DNA from: Burkholderia pyrrocinia
GTDB taxonomy: Bacteria > Pseudomonadota > Gammaproteobacteria > Burkholderiales > Burkholderiaceae
Assembly: GCF_003330765.1 (NCBI RefSeq)
Contig: NZ_CP024903.1
Coordinates: 2,728,001 to 2,792,000 of the forward strand
Length of the DNA: 64,000 bases
Direction: 5' to 3'
Below, one piece after another: positions 25,926-34,504 of this stretch. A program made the translations under genes and the position numbers. The notes under the pieces were generated by a model, which searched no databases, was not told the DNA's origin, and was given only the letters and a program-made list of their open reading frames with translations. Position 1 is the first letter of the stretch; every line of letters begins with the position of its first letter.

Positions 25926-26349
25926 ATCGCGTGGCTTCCTTATTGTTGTTCGGCGGATTGCCGTTGTGCGCGAGAACCCGGTCCCTCTCAAGACCGGGGT
26001 TAAGCTGTGCGCATCTTACATGATGGTCAATGTCCCTTCACGCGTGCCTTGGCGGACCACAACTGGGAGAAGGGGGCTCGCCTCCCACTTGTCCGGCCGA
26101 TCAATCCTTTCCTTACTTTGCGACGGGAACGCGGCCGCGGTTCTTCGCGTCGCGAACCCAGAGCGACGCAACGCCCCCTCGAAAACGACATACCGGAACA
26201 TTGGTGCATGGCGCGCACGGCTGTATTGTTTCGACCGGACGCCGACTACACCGCGGCCGCACGCACTCGTGCAGAGGATCGGCGTCGAAGCACGGGACAT
26301 GCGTGCGCTCCGGAAGCCGGTCAAGATCAGCGCCTCGTACAGGAAAACG
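25926..26349. other. Intergenic region, no supported gene
   Basis: These 424 bases lie between the nitroreductase start and the end of the secreted protein gene. Frames are open on both strands, but none has a convincing ribosome site, motif or coding bias. The minus-strand part nearest 26040 has a TTGACC that may be a -35 element for the nitroreductase operon. Composition suggests decayed DNA, but I cannot identify a parent gene. Confidence 0.35.
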
Positions 26350-27162
26350 CTACTTCGACAGACGCAGCTTCTTCGACAGCACGGCACCGCTCGACGGACT
26401 CACCAGCCAGATGGCATGGAGATCCATGTGCAATCTGGAGATCCTGGTCGTAATGTCCGTCGGCTCGTCAATGCTCGGATCGACATGCTCGATTTGTTCG
26501 GTCAGGTAAGGCCGAACCAGGCGTCCGGAAAAAACGAGTGCGAAGTCGCCATGCGTTTGGGCGTACACGGCGGGCGAAAGCCGCATGCGGCTACGAACCG
26601 TGGTCATTTTGCCTTTCCCGGACTCGAGTTCGATGATGTCGACCTGCTGGATGTACCCTTTTGCCTTCGCTTCGGGTGCAATCACCAGCCCTCGCCCTCG
26701 TGGCCCCGTCGTGACCTTTCTGAGCAGGATGCCCGTCCGGTCGTCGCGCTCTGCGTCGAACAGGTCGACGTCCAGTGTCAATAGGTTCCGCTGCGACCGG
26801 TACCTCAGCCCGTACCGCACCGGCACCACGAACGTCACGTCACGATCCAGATCGACGGCCGCCAGGTCGGGATTCGGGCCATGCCGGTCGGCAGCGCCGG
26901 AGACCAGGCCACGAACCCGGACGCTCAACGAAGGTGGGATGGTGCTGATGTGCTGCTTCTTCAGGGCATCCCGAATTGCAACCGGGTCGTCGCCGACAAT
27001 CGGTCGTGCGGGTGACATGTCGTGATTGACAGCGGGCGCGATGCGCGTCGTGCCGTCGACAGCCTCCGCCTCTGCATGCGCCGCGACTGGCGCCAGCATC
27101 ATCGTCAGGGCGACGACGCACACGAAGTTCGAACGACCCAACTTGGATTTCCGGTGAAACAC
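26350..27162 (-). CDS. Secreted hypothetical protein
   Basis: The product has 270 residues with a signal peptide (SNFVCVVALTMMLAPVAAHA). The mature part has few cysteines and a beta-rich pattern: VTFVVPVRYGLRYRSQRNLL, then LTLDVDLFDAERDDRTGILL, and RSRMRLSPAVYAQTHGDFAL. I do not recognise a family. The GTG at 27162 is chosen over the TTG at 27195, because AGGAG lies eight bases before it and it leads straight into the signal peptide. It has no evident operon partner: the porin gene is 277 bases upstream on the same strand with a hairpin between them. Confidence 0.65.
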   Translation of the reverse strand: MFHRKSKLGRSNFVCVVALTMMLAPVAAHAEAEAVDGTTRIAPAVNHDMSPARPIVGDDPVAIRDALKKQHISTIPPSLSVRVRGLVSGAADRHGPNPDLAAVDLDRDVTFVVPVRYGLRYRSQRNLLTLDVDLFDAERDDRTGILLRKVTTGPRGRGLVIAPEAKAKGYIQQVDIIELESGKGKMTTVRSRMRLSPAVYAQTHGDFALVFSGRLVRPYLTEQIEHVDPSIDEPTDITTRISRLHMDLHAIWLVSPSSGAVLSKKLRLSK

Positions 27163-27397
27163 GGCGAACTCCTGATTTTCTTGCAGATCGGTCAACGACG
27201 AGCACTATAGGGTGGAATCATCGGCAACGCATCCGCTGTTTGAATTCACCGATGGTCGGCGCACCTCATCGTAGGCTCATTGTCGGCCCGGCAGCAGGTC
27301 AACGGGCACACTACCGTGTTGCCCGGGCGACAACAACCGACCGGAAGCGAGCGGCGGCGCGCATGTCGGCATGTCGCCGCTCGACTAGTCCGGTGCC

Positions 27398-27424
27398 GGG
27401 CGGAACTTGCGTCAAGTTCCGCCC
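27398..27424 (-). terminator. Terminator after the porin gene
   Basis: GGGCGGAACTTG and CAAGTTCCGCCC form a perfect 12-bp stem with a three-base loop. In the minus-strand direction it begins 16 bases after the porin stop codon at 27440. It would end the porin transcript and possibly the whole catabolic operon. Confidence 0.7.
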
Positions 27425-27439
27425 ACTGCCCCACGCCAA

Positions 27440-28528
27440 TCAAAACACCGTATGCACCCCCACCCGAGCCACCGCCTGACTAGCCGAACTTGAAGCACCG
27501 TTCGGATCCAGCACACCGTTGACCTGCGCATTCGCGCCGCCGTTCGCCCGCTGATAATCAGCCGAAACATAAACCATAGTCCGTTTCGACAGCAGGTATT
27601 GAAGCGCCACGCTGACCTGATGAGCGTAGTTGTTGCTCACCGCTTCGTTGCCCTTCATGTACATGTATTTGGCGCCCAGGACGACGTCCGGCCTGACCCG
27701 CCACGCACCACCGGCTTCGGCCATCCACACACCGGCATCGTTGAACGAATTGCGAACGGTGGTCACCAGCGCCTTCGCGGTCACGATACCAAAGTCGTAG
27801 TGCATCCCGACGCCCCAGTTGCGCACACTGGTCGACGGCGTGCCGGGTGCCGGACCGTACTTCTCGTTCGTGTAGGCCGCGCCCACACCGAAGGGCCCCA
27901 GCTCATAGTTCAGCCCGACGCTGACAGCATTGTCCGCGCCGATCGCGCCGGCCACCCCGCCGAACGCATACATCACGCCGCCGGACAGGCCCGCAACCGT
28001 CGGCGAACTGTATTTGACGGAATTCGCGATCGGCTTGCTGCCTGCCGTGCGGTCCCAATCGAACGCACCGGTCGGATTGTCCGGCAGCGCGAGACGCTGG
28101 AACGGGCCGTTCCTGAAACCGTACAGCCCCGTGAGTTCCCGCGAAATTTCATTTCCCCTGGAAAAGAGCGAATCCACCATGAAGTCGTACTGATTGCCCA
28201 GCGTGATGCTGCCGAACCGGCCGCTCTCGAGGCCTACGTACGCATTGCGCCCGAAAATCCCGGACCCGATGATCGCGCCGTTCGCCATCGAGAACTGGTT
28301 CACGAGCGCGAACGTGGCGCGATACCCGCCACCGAGATCTTCCGTGCCGCGCAAGCCAAAGAGGTTGGGCGTGAATATGCCGTCGTCGAACTTGACGTTC
28401 TTTCCGCCGCCCTCGTTGCTGACATACGAGATGCCGGAGTCAATCAGACCGAACATCGTCACACTGCTCTGCGCCCATGCGCCCTGCGCCACGGCAAGAA
28501 TCGCCACTACTCCAAACCTGAGTTTCAT
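27440..28528 (-). CDS. General porin (OmpC-type, Gram-negative porin family)
   Basis: The product has 362 residues with a signal peptide (AILAVAQGAWA), then QSSVTMFGLIDSGISYVSNE, the standard opening strand of Burkholderia/Bordetella trimeric porins. It shows the constriction-loop region (SRGNEISRELTGLYGFRNG) and ends GVHTVF with the terminal phenylalanine recognised by the BAM complex. It would form an outer-membrane channel. It lies 168 bases downstream of the Rieske gene on the same strand as the hydroquinone operon, so it may serve aromatic-substrate entry. Regulation may be separate. Confidence 0.9.
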   Translation of the reverse strand: MKLRFGVVAILAVAQGAWAQSSVTMFGLIDSGISYVSNEGGGKNVKFDDGIFTPNLFGLRGTEDLGGGYRATFALVNQFSMANGAIIGSGIFGRNAYVGLESGRFGSITLGNQYDFMVDSLFSRGNEISRELTGLYGFRNGPFQRLALPDNPTGAFDWDRTAGSKPIANSVKYSSPTVAGLSGGVMYAFGGVAGAIGADNAVSVGLNYELGPFGVGAAYTNEKYGPAPGTPSTSVRNWGVGMHYDFGIVTAKALVTTVRNSFNDAGVWMAEAGGAWRVRPDVVLGAKYMYMKGNEAVSNNYAHQVSVALQYLLSKRTMVYVSADYQRANGGANAQVNGVLDPNGASSSASQAVARVGVHTVF

Positions 28529-28696
28529 TTTGTCTCCGTCTTTTTATGGAAATGCGAGCCCGCCACCCGCTACGTGGCGGGTGCCCGCCCGATGCTTCGT
28601 ATCAATGCGCTGCGAATATGATTAGTTTTACTGATTTATATAGATAAAAATCGTCACATGGACTGACTCCAACCCGTACTGATCAGAACGCTCGAA

Positions 28697-29032
28697 TCAA
28701 GCGCCTCGAAAGATGACCCACGCGGTGGAATCCACCTCGACAGCCACGGCTTCCAATGCCGCGCCCGAGCACGGTCCGTCGATACACACGCCATCGTCGA
28801 ACCGGAACAGCGCACTGTGATGGGCACACATCAATACCTGCGACCGATAACAGGAAACACTGCCCGGTACAAAATCGAGCGGGACCGAGAAGTGCGGGCA
28901 ACGATTCACATACGCCCACACCTGCTCGCCGCGCCGCACCACGATCACGGGCCGTCCGATGCATGCTTCGTCGACGACCCGCGCGCCGCCATCAGGCACG
29001 TCTGAAATGCGGCAGAGTTGTCTTGCCTCCAT
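28697..29032 (-). CDS. Rieske [2Fe-2S] ferredoxin-like protein
   Basis: The small 111-residue protein has the Rieske cluster ligands C45, H47, C69 and H72 (NRCPHFSVPL, VLMCAHHSALF). The spacing between the pairs (21 residues) is longer than the usual 15-17. It has no signal peptide or membrane helix, so it is a soluble cytoplasmic electron carrier. It is the last gene of the tightly packed hydroquinone operon, three bases after the YciI-like gene. It may reactivate an iron dioxygenase or feed an unseen oxygenase; no oxygenase alpha subunit is present here. Confidence 0.85.
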   Translation of the reverse strand: MEARQLCRISDVPDGGARVVDEACIGRPVIVVRRGEQVWAYVNRCPHFSVPLDFVPGSVSCYRSQVLMCAHHSALFRFDDGVCIDGPCSGAALEAVAVEVDSTAWVIFRGA

Positions 29033-29035
29033 GAC

Positions 29036-29347
29036 TCACACTCGCTGCTCGGGGTTTCCCAGGCTCCAGTCCCAGGGACGCACTTCCACGCGCGAAAACA
29101 ACCCCTCCTTCACGTACGGGTCGTTTCCGACAAACTGCATCACGGCATGGATATCGTCCGCCTCGATGACGAGCAGCGTTCCGTTCATCGCGTCGCACTG
29201 CGGGTCCAGCGTCGGGCCGCCGAGCCGCACATACACGCCGTGCTGGGCGGCCGCGCGCAGGTAGGACCGATGAATCGGCCGCACGCGGTCACGCACCTCG
29301 CGCATACCGGGCTGGTCCGTCGCAAACACCGCGAAAAATCGAGCCAT
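29036..29347 (-). CDS. YciI-like protein
   Basis: The product has 103 residues and a dimeric alpha/beta barrel pattern typical of the YciI/YCII family: MARFFAVFATDQPGMREVRD, RPIHRSYLRAAAQHG with the conserved His, and the ending VEVRPWDWSLG. YciI-like proteins include enzymes that act on chlorinated or hydroxylated aromatic breakdown products and lactones, but most are uncharacterised. It lies five bases after the dioxygenase gene and three before the Rieske gene. A role in isomerising or dehalogenating a ring-cleavage intermediate is possible but unproven. Confidence 0.8.
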   Translation of the reverse strand: MARFFAVFATDQPGMREVRDRVRPIHRSYLRAAAQHGVYVRLGGPTLDPQCDAMNGTLLVIEADDIHAVMQFVGNDPYVKEGLFSRVEVRPWDWSLGNPEQRV

Positions 29348-29352
29348 ATCGA

Positions 29353-30225
29353 TCAGCTCCGGTCGAGAACGAAGTCGTACGTCGCTTCGCGGTACGGGCC
29401 GTTCAGGCCGATCTGGCGGGCGAGCTCGTCATGCGCATCACGCTCGCGATACGCGACCATCAGCGACGGCTTCACGCCGAAGACGGCGTCCGACTTCAGA
29501 TACGGGTCGTCCTCGTCAAAAAGATGCGTGACGAGCGTACGGTAGCCCGGCGCGTCGATCATGAAGTGCAGATGCGCGGGCCGCCATGGATGCCGGCCGG
29601 TGGCGTCGAGCATCTTCCCGACCGGGCCGTCGGTCGGAATGGGATAGCTGACGGGCAGAATCGTCGCGATCGCGTAGCGGCCTTCGGCATCGGTCCGGTA
29701 GCGGCCACGCAGGTTGCCGTGCGGCTGCGCCATGTCCTGCCCGGAATACATGCCGTTTTCCGCCGTCTGCCACACGTCAAGCACGGCGTCCGTCACTGGC
29801 GCACCGTCGGTGGTCAGCACGCGACCGCGCACCACAACCGGCGCGCCCGGCGTGCGGGCCATATTCTCGCCATACGCACGCTCGGGCATCCCCTCGATGT
29901 AGAACGGGCCGAACACCGTCGTTTCCGTGGCGCCGGTCGCGAAGCGATGGTTGATCGCATCGACCAGCATCGAGACGCCCAGCGTGTCCGACAACAGGAT
30001 GAACTCCTGGCGCACGACGTCGTCGCACGTCTTCCCGGTCTCGGTCAGGAAGCGAATCGCCGCCATCCACTCCGCTTCCGTCAGCTCCGTTTCGCGTACG
30101 AATGCATGAAGATGGCGCACGAGGCTCTGCATCAGCGCGCGCAAGCGCGGGCTCGGCGTGCCGTCGAAGCTGGCGACGACCTGCTCGGTCAGCCTCGCGT
30201 CGCCGTCATGATGGTCGTGGGTCAC
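29353..30225 (-). CDS. Intradiol ring-cleavage dioxygenase, hydroxyquinol 1,2-dioxygenase type
   Basis: The product has 290 residues. The N-terminal helical dimerisation domain (residues 10-95) precedes the catalytic beta-sandwich. The Fe(III) ligands of intradiol enzymes are visible as Y160 (NGMYSGQD), Y194 (PVSYPIP), H218 and H220 (RPAHLHF). FGPFYIEGMPE and DVWQTAENG are family motifs. The length and sequence fit hydroxyquinol (benzene-1,2,4-triol) 1,2-dioxygenases, which give maleylacetate. In hydroquinone (hap/pnp) clusters a homologue accompanies the hydroquinone dioxygenase, as here. It would act on a hydroxylated by-product and feed the same maleylacetate pool. Confidence 0.87.
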   Translation of the reverse strand: MTHDHHDGDARLTEQVVASFDGTPSPRLRALMQSLVRHLHAFVRETELTEAEWMAAIRFLTETGKTCDDVVRQEFILLSDTLGVSMLVDAINHRFATGATETTVFGPFYIEGMPERAYGENMARTPGAPVVVRGRVLTTDGAPVTDAVLDVWQTAENGMYSGQDMAQPHGNLRGRYRTDAEGRYAIATILPVSYPIPTDGPVGKMLDATGRHPWRPAHLHFMIDAPGYRTLVTHLFDEDDPYLKSDAVFGVKPSLMVAYRERDAHDELARQIGLNGPYREATYDFVLDRS

Positions 30226-30253
30226 GTCTGTCTCCCTTTATGCTTCGGGTTGT

Positions 30254-31321
30254 TCAATCCGGCGCACGCCCTTCCCACGCGTGCTGGAGCAACGCGCGAA
30301 TCGCCGCGCGCTCGATCGGCCGCGGATTCGCATACGGGTTCCGGCACGCAAGGTCGGCCGCTTCGTCGAGGCCCGCCTGCGGCATCCCGATGTCGGCGAG
30401 TGCCGGCGCGATGCCGAGCTGCTCGTTCAGCCTGAACAGCAGCGGGCCGGCGTCGGCTGCGTCGTTCCCGCCCAACGCCCGCGCGACGCGGCGCAGCGCG
30501 TCGGGCGCAGCGGCGTGGTTGTAGTGCGCGGTATGCGGCAACATGGCCGCGTGCGTCTGCGCGTGCGGCAGGTTGAAGGTGCCGCCGAGCGTGTGACAGA
30601 GTTTGTGGTGCAACGCCATGCCGACCGCGCCAAGGCAGGTTCCCGCGAGCCATGCGCCATATAACGCGCGGCTGCGCATCGTGCGGTCCTCAGGATCGCG
30701 CACCACGACAGGCAATGCTTCGCCGAGCGCGCGAATCGATTCTTCGGCCATCAGGCTGATCACCGGGTTCGCATCTTCCGCATAGAGCGCCTCGACGGCG
30801 TGCGCCATCGCATTGATGCCGGACGCCGCCGAAATGCCCGGCGGCAGCGACACCGTCAACGACGGGTCGTACAGCACGGTACGCGGCAGCACGCGTGCGT
30901 CGCGCCCGGTGCGCTTCAGCCGGCCTTCCGTGAGCCCGAAGATCGGCGTCATCTCCGAGCCGGCGTAAGTCGTCGGCACGGCCAGGATCGGCAGCAAAGA
31001 CTCGAGCGCAATGGCCTTGCCCAACCCGATCGTCGAGCCGCCGCCGATCGCGATGCAACAGTCCGCGCCCAGCTCGCCGGCCATCTCGCGAGCGGCGTGC
31101 GCGACTTCGACCGGAACGTGCATGACCGCCTGCGCGCACACACCGGCAGCACGCTCGCCGAGCACCGCCATTACGCGTTCGGCGAGCGGTCGCTGCTCGG
31201 GTGTGGACAGGATGAGTGCACGGCGGGCGCCGAGCATCGACAGCTCGTCCGGCAGTCTGGCGAGCGCGCCCCATTCGAACACCACGCGGGAAGGGGTTCC
31301 CTGATAGACGAATCGCTCCAT
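30254..31321 (-). CDS. Maleylacetate reductase (iron-type alcohol dehydrogenase family)
   Basis: The product has 355 residues, the usual size. The nucleotide-binding GGGSTIGLGKA lies near residue 94 and the conserved IPTTYAGSEMTPIFG-like stretch (VPTTYAGSEMTPIFG) soon after. The histidine-rich HHKLCHTLGGTFNLPHAQTH carries the metal-ligand region of the family. The enzyme reduces maleylacetate to beta-oxoadipate with NAD(P)H. In hydroquinone degradation it follows semialdehyde dehydrogenation, and it is hapI-like in context. The start at 31321 is eight bases from the aldehyde dehydrogenase stop; the 15 residues upstream are not family-like. Confidence 0.88.
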   Translation of the reverse strand: MERFVYQGTPSRVVFEWGALARLPDELSMLGARRALILSTPEQRPLAERVMAVLGERAAGVCAQAVMHVPVEVAHAAREMAGELGADCCIAIGGGSTIGLGKAIALESLLPILAVPTTYAGSEMTPIFGLTEGRLKRTGRDARVLPRTVLYDPSLTVSLPPGISAASGINAMAHAVEALYAEDANPVISLMAEESIRALGEALPVVVRDPEDRTMRSRALYGAWLAGTCLGAVGMALHHKLCHTLGGTFNLPHAQTHAAMLPHTAHYNHAAAPDALRRVARALGGNDAADAGPLLFRLNEQLGIAPALADIGMPQAGLDEAADLACRNPYANPRPIERAAIRALLQHAWEGRAPD

Positions 31322-31328
31322 GACGGCC

Positions 31329-32795
31329 TCAGCGCTTGAAGTGCGGCGGCACGTTGCCGTCGACATTGACCCACACCGACCGCGCTTCCGTGTAGTCGTG
31401 CATGGCCTCGAAGCCCATCTCGCGGCCGTAGCCCGACTGGCCTACGCCGCCGAACGGGCTGCCCGGATTGACGCGCTTGTAGCAGTTGATCCAGCACATT
31501 CCCGCATTGATTTGCGACGCCATCTTGTGCGCGCGGGAGAGATCCCGGGTCCAGAGACCGCTGCCCAGCCCGTATTCCGTCGCGTTGGCGATGGACAGTG
31601 CTTCATCGTCGCTGCCGAAGCGCAGCACGGTGACGAACGGGCCGAACACTTCCTCCTGGGCGACGCGGTCGGTCGCGCTCTTTGCCTCGATGACCGTCGG
31701 GCGCACATAATAGCCGTTGGCGAGCGCCGGATCGTGCGGCACGCTGCCGCCCGTGAGCACGCGGCCGCCCTGTTCGCGCGCCACGTCGACGAACGACAGC
31801 ACGCGCTCGAGGTGTTGCTTCGAGGTCAGCGGACCCATCTCGGTATTGGCATCGAGCGGGTTGCCGATCCGGATCGACGATGCCAGCGCAACGAATCGCT
31901 CGAGGAACGCATCCGCGATGCGTTCGTGCAGCACGAGACGCGAGCCGGCGATACACGCCTGCCCCTGGTTGTGAAAGATTGCCCAGGCGGCGCCGTTGAT
32001 GGCCGCGTCGAGATCGGCATCGTCGAAGACGATGTTCGCGCCCTTGCCGCCCAGCTCCAGTTGAATGCGCTTCAGGTTGCCCTGCGACGCTTCGACAATC
32101 CGGCGGCCGGTTGCCGTCGAACCGGTGAACGCAATCTTCCCGACACCTGGATGCTCGGCGAGCCGCTGGCCCGCCGTATGGCCGTAGCCGGGGACAATAT
32201 TGACGACGCCCGCGGGAAATCCGACCTCGGCCATCAGTTCGACGATGCGCAACGTCGACAGCGGCGTGATTTCCGACGGCTTGAGCACCACCGTGTTGCC
32301 GGCGGCAAGCGCCGGGCCCATCTTCCAGCTGGTGAACATCAGCGGAAAATTCCACGGCACGATCTGGCCGACCACACCGATCGGCGCGCGCTGCACATAG
32401 TTCAGAAAGCCGGTTTCGACGGGAATCACCGAACCCTGAAGCTTGTCGGCCATGCCGCCGAAGTAACGGAAGCAGGCGGCCGTGCGCGGCACGTCGAGCG
32501 AACGCGAATCGCGAATCGGGTGGCCGGTGTCCAGCGATTCGAGTTGCGCCAGCTCCTCGGTGTTGGCCTCGATGGCGTCGGCCAGGCGCAGCAGCAGCCG
32601 GCCACGTTCGGCGGCCGGCATGGCCGACCATCCGGGGAACGCGCGGGTCGCCGCTTCGACGGCCAGATCGACGTCCGCCGCGGTGGCCGCCGCGATCTTC
32701 GCGATGACGGAACCGTCGTGAGGATTCAGCACGTCGATCGTGCCGCGGTCGACGGCGTCAACGAAGCGCCCGTCGATGAAGAGTTGGGTTTGCAT
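31329..32795 (-). CDS. 4-Hydroxymuconic semialdehyde dehydrogenase (ALDH family)
   Basis: The product has 488 residues and is a complete aldehyde dehydrogenase: NAD-binding FTGSTATG (223-230), general base E247 in QLELGGKGA, and catalytic C281 in FHNQGQACIAGS. GQIVPWNFPLMF and PFGGVGQSGYGREMG complete the family set. In the hydroquinone route (hapH/pnpE-like) it oxidises 4-hydroxymuconic semialdehyde, the ring-cleavage product, to maleylacetate. Substrate choice is inferred from its place immediately between the hydroquinone dioxygenase and maleylacetate reductase genes. It is 38 bases from the hqdB stop. Confidence 0.85.
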   Translation of the reverse strand: MQTQLFIDGRFVDAVDRGTIDVLNPHDGSVIAKIAAATAADVDLAVEAATRAFPGWSAMPAAERGRLLLRLADAIEANTEELAQLESLDTGHPIRDSRSLDVPRTAACFRYFGGMADKLQGSVIPVETGFLNYVQRAPIGVVGQIVPWNFPLMFTSWKMGPALAAGNTVVLKPSEITPLSTLRIVELMAEVGFPAGVVNIVPGYGHTAGQRLAEHPGVGKIAFTGSTATGRRIVEASQGNLKRIQLELGGKGANIVFDDADLDAAINGAAWAIFHNQGQACIAGSRLVLHERIADAFLERFVALASSIRIGNPLDANTEMGPLTSKQHLERVLSFVDVAREQGGRVLTGGSVPHDPALANGYYVRPTVIEAKSATDRVAQEEVFGPFVTVLRFGSDDEALSIANATEYGLGSGLWTRDLSRAHKMASQINAGMCWINCYKRVNPGSPFGGVGQSGYGREMGFEAMHDYTEARSVWVNVDGNVPPHFKR

Positions 32796-32833
32796 GAATC
32801 GTCCTCGGTGTATGGCTGGAGCTGAAGCGCTGC

Positions 32834-33853
32834 TTAGAACGCGATCGGATACGGAGCCAGTTCGCCGCTCTCGTATCGTTGCGGCAGGTCAGGCGTCGCG
32901 TTTTCCCAGACCAGCAGCATCGAACGCTTCGTGGAGTAACCCTGGTGCCGGATGTCGGCGGGCATCGCGCAAATATCGCCCGCACGCATCGTGATGCGCG
33001 CCCGCGGCGCGCCGGTGTTCTTGTCGCCGACGTCCCACACGATTTCGTCGGACAGTTGCAGGAACCATTCGACACGGTCATTGCCGTGGAAGACCGGCAG
33101 GATGAATTCCTCGGTGGTCGGGCAGAACAGGCTGCGCCCGCACACCGATGTGACCGACGGATTCCACGTCACGTCCGAGCGCGACAGATACTTGAACAGG
33201 TTGAATGCGTGAAGCTCGCCTTCGAAGCCTGGTTCGACATGCACTTCCGGTTCGTCCTGGGCGACGTCGAGGAACGCGCGGTTGACCGGCAGCGTGTCGC
33301 GCAGCGGCGAGTCGCCTTCGAGGCCGGGCATGCGGCGCGTCGCGATGCGCGTGCGTTCGATTGCCGAGCCGTTGTCGCCGTGCTTGCGCCCGAATGCCGT
33401 GCCCGTTTCTTCAGGTGCCGCGAACGGGTCGAATCCTTCGTTCGTCCAGTCGTGCAGCATGGCCTTGAAGGTCGCCATGATGGTGGGCGTTTCGAAGGTC
33501 TCGGTGTAGTCGACCCCGGCGTCTTTCAGGATGCCGTTGAAGGTGCCCGCATACATGTCCACTTTGCCGTAGTGATTGCGCGTGCCGAACACGTGGTCGA
33601 AATTCACCCAGCCGTAGAAGAAGCCCCACGCCACATCGCGCATCATCGCGCGCAGGAATGCGTCCGCCGGTATCGCATGCGTGCGCGTCTGGCCTTTCGC
33701 CGGCCAGCTGATCTTCACGAAATATTCGTCGCGCTGGAACGCGAACTCGCCGAGCTGGAAGCGGCGGTAGCCGGTCACGGCATCGGCGTCCGTGGCGCGC
33801 ACCAGATCGGCTGCAAAGCCCGCGGATGGGTCGAGGGTCTCGAGGGTGGCCAT
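32834..33853 (-). CDS. hqdB: Hydroquinone 1,2-dioxygenase, large subunit
   Basis: The product has 339 residues and is the HapD/PnpD-type large subunit of two-component hydroquinone dioxygenases, which cleave hydroquinone to 4-hydroxymuconic semialdehyde. The iron ligands I recall from the PnpCD structure occur at the same positions: H256, N258 and E262 in VFHGNDRVEW, and H303 in DIRHQGY. FGTRNHYGKVDMYAGTFNG is also conserved. Because ligands and spacing agree, activity is expected. It follows the small subunit by 42 bases. This is an Fe(II) cupin-like enzyme unrelated to classical intradiol or extradiol enzymes. Confidence 0.88.
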   Translation of the reverse strand: MATLETLDPSAGFAADLVRATDADAVTGYRRFQLGEFAFQRDEYFVKISWPAKGQTRTHAIPADAFLRAMMRDVAWGFFYGWVNFDHVFGTRNHYGKVDMYAGTFNGILKDAGVDYTETFETPTIMATFKAMLHDWTNEGFDPFAAPEETGTAFGRKHGDNGSAIERTRIATRRMPGLEGDSPLRDTLPVNRAFLDVAQDEPEVHVEPGFEGELHAFNLFKYLSRSDVTWNPSVTSVCGRSLFCPTTEEFILPVFHGNDRVEWFLQLSDEIVWDVGDKNTGAPRARITMRAGDICAMPADIRHQGYSTKRSMLLVWENATPDLPQRYESGELAPYPIAF

Positions 33854-33895
33854 AACTTGTCTCCTGGAATAGTCGAATGGGGTCGGTCGGAACAG

Positions 33896-34390
33896 TCAGT
33901 GCAGGCAGATCTCGGCCCACTTCTCCACGGACAGCTCGCCGAGGACGGTCTGTACGAGCGCGACGCCCGGCTGGCTTGCGGTGAAGCGGTAGGCACAGCC
34001 GGCCGGGAGCAGCGCCTGATGTCCTTTGCGCAGGACGACGTACCCCATGTTGCGGCCGGCCGGCTGCGCACCGGCGCTCACGGTGCCGCGACCCGCTTCC
34101 GGCGGGGTATCGAGCTTGATGAATTCGATCCGGACTTCGTTATCCATCTGGATAACGAACTCGTCATGCGCGCATGCGAACCAGGGCGACTGGCCCTCGG
34201 TCCTCATCACTTCGATCACGTATTCGAGATTCTTGCCGGCGACGACCTTTTCATAAGGGGCCGACTTCGATGCCACCTCGAAGACATTCGAGAAGGCGTA
34301 GTGCTGGGCGCTGCCGCTGGTGATTTCGATCTCGCCCTTCCTGTAGCTGTCGAGCGAGCCAAGGACGGTGTGGAATGCCGTGTCGGTCAT
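33896..34390 (-). CDS. hqdA: Hydroquinone 1,2-dioxygenase, small subunit
   Basis: The product has 164 residues and corresponds to the HapC/PnpC-type partner of the large subunit. It begins MTDTAFHTVLGSLDSYRKGE and carries SPWFACAHDEFVIQMDNEVR, then GRGTVSAGAQPAGRNMGYVV and LRKGHQALLPAGCAYRF, a cupin-like beta-barrel. The small subunit lacks catalytic iron ligands and supports the active site at the interface. The start at 34390 has AGGAGA just upstream. It is the first gene of the operon, with a LysR-type site and a plausible promoter in the 114-bp gap to the regulator gene. Confidence 0.85.
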   Translation of the reverse strand: MTDTAFHTVLGSLDSYRKGEIEITSGSAQHYAFSNVFEVASKSAPYEKVVAGKNLEYVIEVMRTEGQSPWFACAHDEFVIQMDNEVRIEFIKLDTPPEAGRGTVSAGAQPAGRNMGYVVLRKGHQALLPAGCAYRFTASQPGVALVQTVLGELSVEKWAEICLH

Positions 34391-34401
34391 TGCTGTCTCC
34401 T

Positions 34402-34454
34402 GAGTTGAACCGCTTGTTGGATTCAACTCTAGGGGCAAGGGACGACAGCAACAA
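34402..34454 (-). promoter_or_regulatory. Predicted hqdA promoter and overlapping dyad
   Basis: On the minus strand TTGTTG (34454-34449) and TAGAGT (34431-34426) are 17 bases apart, giving a predicted start near 34419. GAGTTGAA and TTCAACTC (34402-34409, 34422-34429) form an eight-base dyad that straddles the -10 element and ends at the hqdA ribosome site, and it could be an extra operator or a 5' hairpin. Confidence 0.55.
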
Positions 34455-34476
34455 GGCAGGGGATGGCGATTACGGC

Positions 34477-34493
34477 ATTTGCGTTTCGCGAAT
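34477..34493 (-). promoter_or_regulatory. LysR-type binding site upstream of hqdA
   Basis: ATTTGCGTTTCGCGAAT has the interrupted dyad ATT-GCG...CGC-AAT and contains the T-N11-A motif of LysR sites. Its centre lies about 66 bases before the predicted hqdA transcription start, the usual activator position. An exact copy in the opposite orientation is at 37035-37051. Confidence 0.8.
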
Positions 34494-34504
34494 AATCGCG
34501 CGGT

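Noticed and set aside
26016..26387. A 123-codon minus-strand frame upstream of the nitroreductase gene
   Set aside because: No ribosome site, unusual composition and overlap with the end of the secreted protein gene.
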